DNA of 64,000 bases from Photobacterium sp. DA100 (GCF_029223585.1 NZ_CP119423.1:2418001-2482000), one strand, 5' to 3'; numbered from the stretch's first letter, positions 25,169 through 33,982 are shown. Numbers and translations are program-made. Notes: generated by a model not told the origin, from the sequence alone.

Positions 25169-26443
25169 ATGACCCAAGCAAATAAAAAGCATGTTAGTAA
25201 ATACCAAGATATTCATCACAAAAAATTTCCCGTAGGCACCAAAGGGATATGGGTGGATGAAAAAACGGAGGGAAAATACAGCCTAATTAACGAGGAAATC
25301 AGCCTACCAGCAGCCGTTATCAAGCAACAGTCGATTGATAACAACCTAGACTGGATGCAACAGTTTGCCGAGCACCACAACGTCAAACTGTCTCCGCACG
25401 GCAAGACAACCATGACACCCGCATTCTTTGAGCAGCAGCTTGAAGCTGGCGCTTGGGGTCTGACTGTCGCCACGGCCCCACATGCCGAAGTGGCAGCGTC
25501 AGCTGGTGCCAAACAGATCATGATGGCCAATCAATTGGTGGGTAAGGCCAACATGGCAATCATCAAGCGTCTTCTAACCCAGCATGACGTGACATTCTAT
25601 TGCTGTGTGGATTCCAAAGAGAATGCCGACCAACTGTCTGCGTTCTTTGCTGGCACCGGCGTTACCGTACATGCGCTGATCGAATTTGGGGTTGAAGGCG
25701 GTCGTTGCGGTTGCCGTACTCCGCAGCAGGTTGTTTCACTGGCCCAACACATCGATAGCCTAGATGGGATTTGCCTGGCCGGTATTGAAGTGTATGAAGG
25801 GGTGATCCACGGCGACAATGCCGAACAAGCTATCCGTGAATTCTTGGCAACTACCGTCAAGACGGTCGAACAGCTAAAGGAAGAGGGATTAATCGCACTT
25901 GATAGCCCTATCGTGACTGGCGCAGGCTCTGCTTGGTATGACGTTGTGGCTGAGAGTTTTGCCCAGTGCCAACACCTATTGGCAATCATCCGCCCTGGCT
26001 GTTACCTCATCCACGATACCGGGATCTACCAAGATGCCCAAAAAAATGTCATGGCAAGGGCGCAAGTAAACCAAGGTTATGCCTGTGATTTGGGTGGCGA
26101 TCTTGAATCGGCACTGGAAGTGTGGGCGTATGTGATTTCCCGTCCGGAACTAAACAAAGCAGTGATCGGCCTTGGCAAGCGTGATGTGGCGTTTGATGCA
26201 GGTCTGCCTATTCCAGAGCGGGGCTACCGCAATGGCGAGCAGATTGAAGTGAAGGGGTTGGAAGCAACTGCGATTATGGATCAGCACACGTTTGTCACCG
26301 TTCCCGACGGCTACGACCTGCGTGTTGGCGATGTAATTGCATTTTCTACCTCACATCCATGCCTGACTTTTGATAAGTGGAAATACATCTGCATTGCCGA
26401 TGGAGATTACCAAGTCTCTCGGTTGGTAGAAACCTGCTTCTAA
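25169..26443 (+). CDS. PLP-dependent D-amino-acid deaminase (DSD1/alanine-racemase fold)
   Basis: 424-residue enzyme with the fold-type III barrel and D-serine dehydratase-like C-terminal domain. The PLP lysine is in LSPHGKTTMTP near residue 76. The zinc-binding HPC motif is in STSHPCLTFDKW near the C-terminus. The family eliminates water and ammonia from D-serine, D-threonine or similar substrates. Applied to D-glucosaminic acid this would give 2-keto-3-deoxygluconate, exactly the substrate of the nearby kinase. A TAGGAG ribosome site lies eight bases before the ATG. It is divergent from the regulator. Confidence 0.85.
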   Translation: MTQANKKHVSKYQDIHHKKFPVGTKGIWVDEKTEGKYSLINEEISLPAAVIKQQSIDNNLDWMQQFAEHHNVKLSPHGKTTMTPAFFEQQLEAGAWGLTVATAPHAEVAASAGAKQIMMANQLVGKANMAIIKRLLTQHDVTFYCCVDSKENADQLSAFFAGTGVTVHALIEFGVEGGRCGCRTPQQVVSLAQHIDSLDGICLAGIEVYEGVIHGDNAEQAIREFLATTVKTVEQLKEEGLIALDSPIVTGAGSAWYDVVAESFAQCQHLLAIIRPGCYLIHDTGIYQDAQKNVMARAQVNQGYACDLGGDLESALEVWAYVISRPELNKAVIGLGKRDVAFDAGLPIPERGYRNGEQIEVKGLEATAIMDQHTFVTVPDGYDLRVGDVIAFSTSHPCLTFDKWKYICIADGDYQVSRLVETCF

Positions 26444-26531
26444 CTCGGCATCAATCGTACCTCTAGGGCTATCCCCTTAGAGAAGGCGCTTCGCCACGTT
26501 CGTTTTCTAGCCTTCGCGGCGATGATATTTC

Positions 26532-26560
26532 AGGCAGCAATAAGCCTATTGCTGCCTATT
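26532..26560 (+). terminator. Terminator-like hairpin after the deaminase gene
   Basis: An 11-base perfect stem, AGGCAGCAATA/TATTGCTGCCT, with an AGCC loop is followed by ATT. A second hairpin, CTCTAAGGGG-type, lies at about 26460-26483. Confidence 0.65.
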
Positions 26561-26693
26561 CATTCACACGCACAACATAATCATCTAATACCCTGTTTTT
26601 TATAGGGTTTACTATCAAAAAACTTTGCCTGACAAATCAAGGTGTGTATTATCACTGTGTCATTTCACGTGCCACAAAGGATTAGGCCTGTTT

Positions 26694-26897
26694 ATGAATT
26701 TTACTTACCTCATCGAAGGCACGCTATTTGCCTTGATCGTACTGCTCCTTGGCTTGGCTGGCGGTTCTTTCTTTACCATGGCGACGCTGAAGCGCCCTGC
26801 TGAAGGGAGTAGCCTGGTTGAATCTCGCATCGAATTCGGGTTCTACGGTGTGGCCAGCTTGGTTTTTGCTGGATTGCTCACCGGTATCCTCTGCTGA
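26694..26897 (+). CDS. Small two-helix membrane protein
   Basis: 67 residues with two hydrophobic helices (about 5-28 and 48-66) joined by a short charged loop (LKRPAEGSSLVESRIE). I do not recognise the family. The ATG at 26694 is used; the AAAGGA upstream is somewhat far, at about 12 bases. It stands alone between the deaminase and a convergent VOC gene. Confidence 0.55.
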   Translation: MNFTYLIEGTLFALIVLLLGLAGGSFFTMATLKRPAEGSSLVESRIEFGFYGVASLVFAGLLTGILC

Positions 26898-26922
26898 CTT
26901 CTCTCACTGCCGCCTATCACGC

Positions 26923-27306
26923 TTAGGCTTGGTATAATTCCAGCGGCAGTCCATCCGGGTCTTGAAAGAACGTATACGTTTTTCCTGTATATTCATCGAT
27001 CCGGATCGGCTCTACTTCTACTCCTCTTGATTCAAGATAACCAGTGACCTGTTCAACCGAGTCGACCACAAACGCCAGATGGCGTAACCCTCTAGCCTCG
27101 GGGAAACTTGGCCTTGCAGGCGGGTTAGGAAAAGAAAACAGCTCTATCTGACTGTTGTCGGGCAGTTGCAAGTCCAGCTTCCATGAATCTCGTGCTTCGC
27201 GGTAATGCTCAGCCAACACTTTCAATCCCAAGATGTCGACATAGAAGGCTCTTGACCTTGAGTAGTCTGAGCAGATAATCGCGGCATGGTGTATCGCCTT
27301 TAACAT
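26923..27306 (-). CDS. YaeR-like VOC-family metalloenzyme
   Basis: 127-residue single-domain vicinal-oxygen-chelate protein of the glyoxalase I fold. Likely metal ligands lie in AIHHAAI (His6/His7), QIELFSF (Glu near 54), GLRHLAFVV (His near 75) and GLPLELYQ (Glu near 123). It closely resembles the YaeR group, whose reaction is not established. The start is at 27306. Confidence 0.8.
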   Translation of the reverse strand: MLKAIHHAAIICSDYSRSRAFYVDILGLKVLAEHYREARDSWKLDLQLPDNSQIELFSFPNPPARPSFPEARGLRHLAFVVDSVEQVTGYLESRGVEVEPIRIDEYTGKTYTFFQDPDGLPLELYQA

Positions 27307-27448
27307 AAATAACCTTTAATAATCATCTTATTGTTACTATCTCACCCCTCCCCCCACAACGCAATGGACAGAATACCCATACCTTAGCCGGAAAACAGCC
27401 AAGGTATCTACCCATGCAAAAAAGTGCATTATTTTTGCCTGCAAGGTA

Positions 27449-27477
27449 TTTACAACACAGTTTTTTATTTATATGTT
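27449..27477 (+). promoter_or_regulatory. Promoter of the first brnQ leader
   Basis: TTTACA and TATGTT are 17 bases apart. The same two boxes with the same spacing precede the second brnQ leader. Confidence 0.65.
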
Positions 27478-27513
27478 GTAAGTGACTTCGATACTTATGT
27501 TCAGGAAAACGCC

Positions 27514-27633
27514 GTGTTTCATTTCGCTAATCAAACAACTTGCCAACGCCCAGTTTGCAAACCTGTTATGACTACAGGCGGAACATTCGTATCGCATAAT
27601 ATTATTGCTGCTATTCTAGTGATTATTAACTAG
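27514..27633 (+). CDS. Leader peptide of the first brnQ unit
   Basis: A short frame of 39 residues from a GTG at 27514, preceded by CAGGAAAA. An internal ATG at 27568 would give 21 residues. The peptide ends NIIAAILVIIN: eight of the last ten residues before the final Asn are Ile, Leu, Val or Ala, including five Ile codons. The stop codon overlaps the first arm of a switchable hairpin ahead of brnQ. This is the design of branched-chain amino acid attenuator leaders. The function as a regulatory leader is inferred. Confidence 0.65.
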   Translation: MFHFANQTTCQRPVCKPVMTTGGTFVSHNIIAAILVIIN

Positions 27634-27714
27634 GCTGGCGGCTATTCACCCGTCAGCCAGGCTGACGGGGAGCAATGTCTTTACCCACCTGTTTTTCTTC
27701 AGCCTTTCTGACGG
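27633..27714 (+). promoter_or_regulatory. Alternating hairpin region (attenuator) ahead of the first brnQ
   Basis: Four complementary arms are visible: GGCTGGCGG (27633-27641), CCGTCAGCC (27650-27658), GGCTGACGG (27660-27668) and TCAGCC/CTGACGG (27699-27714). Arm 2 can pair with arm 1, arm 3 or the CTGACGG of arm 4. Translation of the leader would decide between pairings. No long T run follows, so control could be on transcription or on brnQ translation. Confidence 0.6.
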
Positions 27715-27754
27715 TCCATAACAAAAACTGATGTCTATCAGAGGACTTGTCCGA

Positions 27755-29071
27755 ATGACTAAACAAAACACCTTGGCGATTGGCCTAATGACTTTTGCGA
27801 TGTTTCTTGGTGCCGGAAACATCATCTTTCCCCCTTTTCTTGGCCTTCAAGCCGGTACACAATATTTTCCTGCCATGCTTGGCTTTCTCGTTACCGCTGT
27901 CGGTCTACCAGCCCTGACACTGATCGTCATGGGTCGCCTGAGCCATAGCCAGCAGCTTACCGCCGCTTTGCCAAAACCGATGGCCACCGGCTTTTGGGTC
28001 TTGCTGTTTACTGCCATCGGGCCAGCATTTGGTATGCCTCGCGCAGTAACCGTTGCCTATGAGATGGGTATTGCTCCATTTGCCTCAAATGACCTGTTAC
28101 TGCCTTTTTCGTTGGTTTTCGTGACAGTCACCCTACTGCTTGCTTTCCAGCGAGGTAAGTTAGTCGATTACATCGGTAAAGTGATGACACCACTACTGGT
28201 TTTACTGCTGGCAGTACTAGCAATCTCGGCCGTTGTCTCACCCATCAGCCCAATGACCCTACCAAGCGCTGCCTATCAGCATCAAGCTGTCACCCAGGGG
28301 CTTATTCAGGGTTATATGACCATGGATGCTATCGCTGCGGTTGGCTTTGGCTGGGTGATCATCAAGACCATTCAAGACAAGGGAGCCACTTCAACTAACG
28401 GATTGTTTACCAGTACTGTAAAAGTTACTCTGATCTATGCCGCTCTGATGTCGGCGTGCTATCTGGCAATGGCTTATGTCGGAGCAACCTCATCCGCTGT
28501 TGCCAGCGATGCAACCAACGGTGGTGAGATCCTCACGCGCTATGTGGCAAACCTGTTTGGCCTACAAGGACAGTTATTACTCGCGATCATCATAGTGATG
28601 GCATGCCTGACCACTACAGTCGGCCTGACAAATGCCTGTGCTGAGTACTACCAGCAAACATTCAATGCCCCTTTTTCTATCACGGCAACTATCGTCTGCG
28701 CCCTGACCGGCTTGCTTGCCAACTTCGGCCTGGATCAAATCCTCCAGATCAGCCTGCCAGTGATATTGGTACTCTGCCCAGTTGCCATTGCACTGGTTAT
28801 TACGGCACTGGTCGTGAAGCCCGCTTCGTCTCAGCGCGCCATCTTTGTCGCGGCAGTTTCTGTTACGCTGGTATTTGGTAGCATCGATACCCTGCATATT
28901 CTCGGTCTGATCCCGGCACAATGGGAGAGTACTCTCACGGATTTCTTGCCGCTCTATGCCGCCCATGCCAGCTGGCTACTCCCGTGCCTGACAACCCTGC
29001 TCTTTAGCTTTCTGGCTAATGTATCACTGGGGAACCGTAGCAAGCCGGTGGCATCTACTCCGGCGAAATAA
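27755..29071 (+). CDS. brnQ: Branched-chain amino acid carrier, first copy
   Basis: 438-residue BrnQ/LIVCS sodium-coupled importer of Leu, Ile and Val with about 12 membrane helices. The N-terminus NTLAIGLMTFAMFLGAGNII then FPPFLGL is diagnostic, and TMDAIAAVGFGWVIIKTI near residues 197-214 is conserved. The ATG at 27755 aligns with the start of the second copy; an ATG eight codons upstream is possible. An unusually long leader with a peptide precedes it. It is clearly paralogous to the gene at 29603, though with many substitutions. Confidence 0.92.
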   Translation: MTKQNTLAIGLMTFAMFLGAGNIIFPPFLGLQAGTQYFPAMLGFLVTAVGLPALTLIVMGRLSHSQQLTAALPKPMATGFWVLLFTAIGPAFGMPRAVTVAYEMGIAPFASNDLLLPFSLVFVTVTLLLAFQRGKLVDYIGKVMTPLLVLLLAVLAISAVVSPISPMTLPSAAYQHQAVTQGLIQGYMTMDAIAAVGFGWVIIKTIQDKGATSTNGLFTSTVKVTLIYAALMSACYLAMAYVGATSSAVASDATNGGEILTRYVANLFGLQGQLLLAIIIVMACLTTTVGLTNACAEYYQQTFNAPFSITATIVCALTGLLANFGLDQILQISLPVILVLCPVAIALVITALVVKPASSQRAIFVAAVSVTLVFGSIDTLHILGLIPAQWESTLTDFLPLYAAHASWLLPCLTTLLFSFLANVSLGNRSKPVASTPAK

Positions 29072-29105
29072 AGCATAACGTCGCCGAAAACCTAACCAAA
29101 ACACA

Positions 29106-29145
29106 CAAAACCGCCCTTGAGATAACAAGGGCGGTATGCTTTTTG
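29106..29145 (+). terminator. Terminator of the first brnQ
   Basis: A ten-base perfect stem, ACCGCCCTTG/CAAGGGCGGT, is followed by ATGCTTTTT. The second brnQ therefore has its own promoter and leader. Confidence 0.85.
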
Positions 29146-29283
29146 CGGCCACCCGGCACTATCGCATCAGCCGGTAAAACTCCGCCCAATCGCCACATGG
29201 CAATACAAACCGTCAGCCAGTGCCGTGTGGGTAGGATAATATTTACCAAGCACTAAATTTTGTGACTTTTTTCACTTTCCATG

Positions 29284-29312
29284 TTTACAGCTCAGAAAAA
29301 TGCTTATATGTT
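29284..29312 (+). promoter_or_regulatory. Promoter of the second brnQ leader
   Basis: TTTACA and TATGTT are 17 bases apart, identical boxes and spacing to the promoter at 27449. Confidence 0.65.
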
Positions 29313-29373
29313 GTATACCCAAGTAACATCGAGTTACCCAGACTTATTGTTGTTTCGCACTAGGAAAAGCTCA

Positions 29374-29490
29374 ATGCTAGATCTTCTCTCTCAAACCGCT
29401 GCTACTACCGTTTTGGCTTATGCCAAACGTGCGGTTTTGCGTGCAACACAATCTGTCGTCTCTGTCGTCGTCCTAGTCATCGTCATCTAG
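29374..29490 (+). CDS. Leader peptide of the second brnQ unit
   Basis: 38-residue frame from an ATG at 29374, preceded by TAGGAAAAG four bases upstream. The peptide begins MLDLLSQTAATTVLAYAK and ends VVSVVVLVIVI, with seven Val, two Ile and one Leu in its last eleven residues. Its stop codon overlaps the first arm of the downstream hairpin set, exactly as in the first unit. The two leaders share layout but little sequence apart from the hydrophobic end, which supports selection on codons rather than on protein sequence. Confidence 0.8.
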   Translation: MLDLLSQTAATTVLAYAKRAVLRATQSVVSVVVLVIVI

Positions 29491-29567
29491 GCTGGCGGCT
29501 ATTTTCCGTCAGCCAGGCTGACGGAGAATCAACATATCAATACGTTTATCTTCCCAGCCCCTGACGG
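29490..29567 (+). promoter_or_regulatory. Alternating hairpin region (attenuator) ahead of the second brnQ
   Basis: The same arms as in the first unit: GGCTGGCGG (29490-29498), CCGTCAGCC (29506-29514), GGCTGACGG (29516-29524) and CAGCC plus CTGACGGTCC (29555-29570). The arms are conserved while the spacers differ, which indicates a functional RNA switch. Confidence 0.65.
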
Positions 29568-29602
29568 TCCCAAGAATTAAAAGCAAACACAGGGTTCGTC
29601 CA

Positions 29603-30907
29603 ATGAAGACTAACGATACACTTGCCATCGGCTTGATGACCTTCGCCATGTTCCTCGGCGCTGGCAACATTATTTTCCCCCCTTTCCTCGGCTTGGAAGC
29701 CGGCACCCAGCTGCTGCCCGCCATGATTGGTTTCCTGGTTACGGCTGTCGGGTTACCCGCCCTGACCCTGCTTGTTTTTGGCCGCTTGAGCGATAGTAAG
29801 CAGCTGACAAACCCGCTGCCAAGCTGGCTAGCCACCCTGATCTGGGTTGCCCTGCTTACCGCCGTTGGCCCTGCATTCAGTATGCCCCGCGCCGTTACCG
29901 TTGCCTATGAAATGGGGATCAACCCGTTTGTCGATAGCGAGCAGCTACCACTCTTTTCCCTCATTTTTTGTAGCTTGACCTTACTACTGGCCTTTCACCC
30001 GGGTAAGCTGGTTGATTATATCGGCAAGATCATGACACCACTTTTGATCATCATGCTTTGCACACTGGCTATCACCGCTGTGGTCAACCCGCTATCTGCA
30101 CCGCTCGCACCACAGGGTGAATATGTCGATTTTGCTTTTACCCAAGGTTTGGTACAGGGCTATATGACAATGGATGCCATCGCTGCGGTTGGCTTTGGCT
30201 GGGTGATCATCAAAGCCATTAACAACAAAGGGGTAACCGACAAAAAAGCGGTAGGAAAATCGACGTTCAAAGTAGCTTTGATTTATATCATTCTGATGGG
30301 GGCATGTTACTTGGCGATGGGTTATGTCGGTGCCACTTCCAGCCCTATCGCGGCAGGAGCAAGCAATGGTGGTGAACTGCTAAGCCTTTATGTTGCATAC
30401 CATTTTGGTGAATACGGACAATTGCTGCTGGCTGCAATCATTATCATGGCCTGCCTGACGACAACGGTTGGTCTGACTAACGCCTGTACCGAGTATTACC
30501 AAGAAACCTTCGGTGTCCCGTTCCGCCGTACCGCCACGATTGTTGTGGTTCTGACCGGTATTATCGCCAATGTCGGGCTTGATCAAATTCTGGCCCTGAG
30601 CCTGCCGGCTATCCTGGTGCTGTGCCCTGTTGCTATTGCCCTGATCCTTTGTGCGCTGTTCTACCCGGGCCAAACCAAGTACCGCAACACCTATATGGCC
30701 GCCATCGCTATCGCTTTCATCTTCGGCAGCATCGACGCCGCCAGTATCCTTGATGTTGTCCCAAGTGCGCTGGACGGCAGCTTTAACAAATGGCTTCCGC
30801 TGTACTCGGCAAATGCCAGTTGGCTGCTGCCTTGTGCGCTGGTATTGCTTTCAAGAAAATTAAAGCTATCAATAAAGTCTCGGCAGCTAGCAGGCAGTCA
30901 CAACTAA
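29603..30907 (+). CDS. brnQ: Branched-chain amino acid carrier, second copy
   Basis: 434-residue BrnQ paralogue. It shares long blocks with the first copy, including LAIGLMTFAMFLGAGNIIFP near residues 7-26, QGYMTMDAIAAVGFGWVII near 188-206 and CLTTTVGLTNACTEYYQETF near 274-293. It has its own promoter, leader peptide and hairpin set, so the pair arose by duplication of the whole regulated unit. The C-termini differ most, as expected if the copies diverged in substrate preference or affinity. Function as a Leu/Ile/Val importer is family knowledge. Confidence 0.92.
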   Translation: MKTNDTLAIGLMTFAMFLGAGNIIFPPFLGLEAGTQLLPAMIGFLVTAVGLPALTLLVFGRLSDSKQLTNPLPSWLATLIWVALLTAVGPAFSMPRAVTVAYEMGINPFVDSEQLPLFSLIFCSLTLLLAFHPGKLVDYIGKIMTPLLIIMLCTLAITAVVNPLSAPLAPQGEYVDFAFTQGLVQGYMTMDAIAAVGFGWVIIKAINNKGVTDKKAVGKSTFKVALIYIILMGACYLAMGYVGATSSPIAAGASNGGELLSLYVAYHFGEYGQLLLAAIIIMACLTTTVGLTNACTEYYQETFGVPFRRTATIVVVLTGIIANVGLDQILALSLPAILVLCPVAIALILCALFYPGQTKYRNTYMAAIAIAFIFGSIDAASILDVVPSALDGSFNKWLPLYSANASWLLPCALVLLSRKLKLSIKSRQLAGSHN

Positions 30908-30913
30908 AACGAA

Positions 30914-30953
30914 AAAGGGAAAATACAGTGTCCCCACTCGTATTTTCCCTTTA
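30914..30953. terminator. Terminator between convergent brnQ and nrfF
   Basis: A 13-base perfect stem, AAAGGGAAAATAC/GTATTTTCCCTTT, with a 13-base loop lies seven bases past the brnQ stop. Confidence 0.75.
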
Positions 30954-30983
30954 CTGGCAAAAAACTCACCACGAAGCGAGCGC

Positions 30984-31457
30984 CTACTCTCTTGCCCGCT
31001 GCTGGCGTCTAATCGTGCCCCAGATAATTGATCCAAACAGGGCGAGCAATAAGAATGGTCCCCCCCACAATAAATACGTTTGCGGGTTCAAACGTGGCTT
31101 ATACAACACAAAATCGCCAAACCGTGACGTCATAAACTCAATCACCTCCTCGTCACTTCGTCCGGCATCAACCATTTGATAGACCTTGAGCCGCAAGTCT
31201 TTCGCCACTGGCGAATTCGACTCAATCAGGTTCTGATTCTGGCATTGCGGACAGCGCAAGCGGCGTGATAGCTCGATTGCCCGCCGCTGCTCGGCAGAAG
31301 AGCGGAAGCGAAACGTCTCCACGGATTCAACTAACTGTGTATCGGCAGCGACAAAAATCTGATCTGTCTGTGCCGCCGCTGGCATACTCATGGCTAGCCC
31401 CCCCAGGCACAAAACCAGAAGCACCGTTTTTATTTGACTAACCAGATTTCTAACCAT
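30984..31457 (-). CDS. nrfF: Haem lyase subunit NrfF/CcmH-like
   Basis: 157-residue periplasmic, membrane-anchored thiol protein that helps attach haem to cytochrome c. An N-terminal signal segment is followed by the conserved LRCPQCQNQNLIES with redox pair CPQC, and a C-terminal transmembrane helix (TYLLWGGPFLLLALFGSII). The start at 31457 overlaps the preceding gene by eight bases and has GAGGT upstream. In nrf loci this subunit works with NrfE on the CXXCK haem of NrfA. It is the last gene of the leftward nrf operon. Confidence 0.87.
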   Translation of the reverse strand: MVRNLVSQIKTVLLVLCLGGLAMSMPAAAQTDQIFVAADTQLVESVETFRFRSSAEQRRAIELSRRLRCPQCQNQNLIESNSPVAKDLRLKVYQMVDAGRSDEEVIEFMTSRFGDFVLYKPRLNPQTYLLWGGPFLLLALFGSIIWGTIRRQQRARE

Positions 31458-31995
31458 TGGTGACCTCTTCCTGCTGTAAGCGCTCAATCACCGGGACGAA
31501 CTCCCGTTGCCATATGGCTTCATCCAATGGGCCAAGATAGCGGTACCGGATCATGCCATGGTTATCGATAAGGTAACTTTCCGGGGTGCCGTATACGCCC
31601 AAATCCAATGCCAGGGCTCCTTTGGGATCGTACAACACCGCTTGGTAAGGGTTGCCACTTTGGGTTAATTCACGCATTGCCGATTGGCGGTTATCCCGAT
31701 AATTGAGCCCCACAATGGCAACATCCCCTTGCTGCGCCAGCTGCATCAGAAACTGATGCTCGCTTTTGCATACGGCACACCAAGAAGCCCAGACATTGAG
31801 CAAATGCAGTTGTCCCGCCAGCAAGGTTTGATCCGCCACACCCGGCTTATCCAGCCGCGGCAAGCTAAAAGCTGGCACTGGCTTCTCCTCAAGTTTTGAC
31901 GTCTGGCCATCTTGGGTAAGCATCACCGCCAAGCTAATCACTGCCAGAATCGCCACGACAACAGCCAAAGGAAGGTATCGGCTCGTCAATCTCAT
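31450..31995 (-). CDS. DsbE/CcmG-like periplasmic thioredoxin
   Basis: 181-residue protein with one N-terminal membrane anchor (LPLAVVVAILAVISLAVML) and a thioredoxin fold. The active site is ASWCAVCKSE near residues 71-80, and the cis-proline region YGTPESYLID lies later. These proteins reduce apocytochrome cysteines before haem ligation. It lies between nrfE and nrfF, overlapping the latter, as in several nrf operons. Confidence 0.88.
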   Translation of the reverse strand: MRLTSRYLPLAVVVAILAVISLAVMLTQDGQTSKLEEKPVPAFSLPRLDKPGVADQTLLAGQLHLLNVWASWCAVCKSEHQFLMQLAQQGDVAIVGLNYRDNRQSAMRELTQSGNPYQAVLYDPKGALALDLGVYGTPESYLIDNHGMIRYRYLGPLDEAIWQREFVPVIERLQQEEVTNG

Positions 31996-32008
31996 ATCTT
32001 GTCCACCA

Positions 32009-33982
32009 CTACTTCCAAATCACTATCGTTTCAGATTTTTTCGGTTGATGACGCTTATGCGAAACCCGCTTGCCAGCCAAGCTGCCTACCGCTATGGCCC
32101 CGCCAACCATCATCAAAATACTTCCAACCCACAACCAACGAACATAAGGCTTGTATTGGATCCGCACCGCATAGTCGGTGCGGTTAAGCTTCTCGCCGAG
32201 CGTGATATAGATATCACCGTGCCAGAACCATGCAATACCCGGTTCACTCATGTTCATGGTGCGTACCGTATAGTGACGGCGCTCGGGGCGAATGGTCGCA
32301 ATCAATCGATCGTCTTTACTCACGGTGATTTGCGCCTGTTCGGCGGTGTAGTTCGGCCCGACCAGCAGGTCGGTTTGCTGGTAGGTAAAGTGATACTCAT
32401 CCAGCGAAACGGCATCGCCTGGCCCCATCTTGCTGCTAATTTCCTGATCGTAGTGACTCACCAGAGTGGCACCGATAATCGTGGCAGAGACACCGATGTG
32501 GGCGATTACCATGGCAGCTTGCTTCCAAACCACACCTCGCATGCCCTTTGCCCGACGGGCATGGATACGGATGTACATCGCTTGCAGGGCACTGAGCGCG
32601 ATCCAGATAGCCGTGATGAACGCCAGACAGACGGTAAGGTTGATCCCTCGCTCAAACAATACCGACAGCGCGACCCCCATCACGATAGACACCGACATCG
32701 GCGCCAAGGCTCGGGTGATCACATCTTCCAACCCTACCTTGTGCCAGCGGATCACTACCCCAAGCCCCATAAAGAGGAACAGGATAAAGCTCATCGGCAC
32801 AAACATCGCGTTGAAATAAGGTGCGCCGACGGAGATATTGCCGAGCCCCAAAGCTTGGAACACCAATGGATAAAAGGTTCCCAGCAGTACGGTTAGCATC
32901 GAGACCACAAACAAGCTGTTCCCCACCATGAACATAGCTTCCTTCGACAAGAAGCCAAAGTTGGCTGCCACAAAATAGCGGCCAGAGCGGATCGCAAACA
33001 GTGACAAGGCAACGATCAGGATCAAGGCCAGCATAGCGAGCAAGGTCACGCCGCGAGTCGGGTCGACAGCAAATGCATGGACGGATGTCAGTACCCCAGA
33101 ACGAACAATAAAGGTGCCTAGCAAACTGAGCGAAAAGGTCGAAATCGCCAGCAACAAGCTCCAGCCTGACAATGCCTTGCGGTATTCGGTGATCATCAGT
33201 GAGTGGATCAGTGCGGTTCCCGTCAGCCACGGCATTAACGAGGCGTTTTCAACCGGATCCCAGAACCACCAGCCTCCCCAGCCGAGTTCGTAGTATGCCC
33301 ACCACGAACCCAGCGCGATGCCACCGGTAAGGAAAACCCAGGCCGCCAGCGTCCATGGCCGGCTCCATTTCGCCCAGTCACCCTTACCGTGTTCGCCGGT
33401 CAAGGCGGCAATGGCAAAGGCAAAACTGACGGCAAAGCCGACATAGCCCAAATACAGCATAGGTGGATGGAAGATCAGCCCGACATCCTGCAGCATCGGG
33501 TTCAAATCGCGCCCTTCCAGCGGTATCGGGAACAAGCGCTCGAATGGGTTTGAAGTAAGAACCACAAACAAGCTGAATAAGAAAACCAGCCCGGATAAGG
33601 TCACCAGCACCCTGGCAATAAAGGCCTCATCCAACCTGCGGCACGACCGCGCGACCAGGGCACTCCAGAGCGTCAGGGAAAATAACCAGAACAGGAACGA
33701 GCCTTCGTGACCGCCCCATACGGCAGCGAGCTTGAAGAAAATGGGTAATTGGGTATTGGAGTGATGGGCAACGTAGGCGACCGAAAAGTCATCCAGGGCG
33801 AAACTCATGCCCAACAGGACAATCGATATACCGACAAAAGCAAAGGCGCCATAACTTAATGGCCATGCATAGCGAGTAAGGTATGAATCCTTTCTGACTA
33901 ATCCGATAGCCGGCACAGTGGCTCCGAGCAAGGCAAACACCATACCTAGGATTAACGAAAAATGTCCAACTTCAGGGAGCAT
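32009..33982 (-). CDS. nrfE: Haem lyase NrfE (CcmF family)
   Basis: 657-residue polytopic membrane protein. The tryptophan-rich WWD haem-binding signature is GSWWAYYELGWGGWWFWDPV near residues 226-245, followed by ENASLMPWL. Conserved histidines flank it (for example WGGHEGSFLFW near 90-100). CcmF-type lyases attach haem to cytochrome c. The nrf-specific copy serves NrfA's unusual CXXCK site, and position in the operon supports that over a general ccm role. Confidence 0.9.
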   Translation of the reverse strand: MLPEVGHFSLILGMVFALLGATVPAIGLVRKDSYLTRYAWPLSYGAFAFVGISIVLLGMSFALDDFSVAYVAHHSNTQLPIFFKLAAVWGGHEGSFLFWLFSLTLWSALVARSCRRLDEAFIARVLVTLSGLVFLFSLFVVLTSNPFERLFPIPLEGRDLNPMLQDVGLIFHPPMLYLGYVGFAVSFAFAIAALTGEHGKGDWAKWSRPWTLAAWVFLTGGIALGSWWAYYELGWGGWWFWDPVENASLMPWLTGTALIHSLMITEYRKALSGWSLLLAISTFSLSLLGTFIVRSGVLTSVHAFAVDPTRGVTLLAMLALILIVALSLFAIRSGRYFVAANFGFLSKEAMFMVGNSLFVVSMLTVLLGTFYPLVFQALGLGNISVGAPYFNAMFVPMSFILFLFMGLGVVIRWHKVGLEDVITRALAPMSVSIVMGVALSVLFERGINLTVCLAFITAIWIALSALQAMYIRIHARRAKGMRGVVWKQAAMVIAHIGVSATIIGATLVSHYDQEISSKMGPGDAVSLDEYHFTYQQTDLLVGPNYTAEQAQITVSKDDRLIATIRPERRHYTVRTMNMSEPGIAWFWHGDIYITLGEKLNRTDYAVRIQYKPYVRWLWVGSILMMVGGAIAVGSLAGKRVSHKRHQPKKSETIVIWK

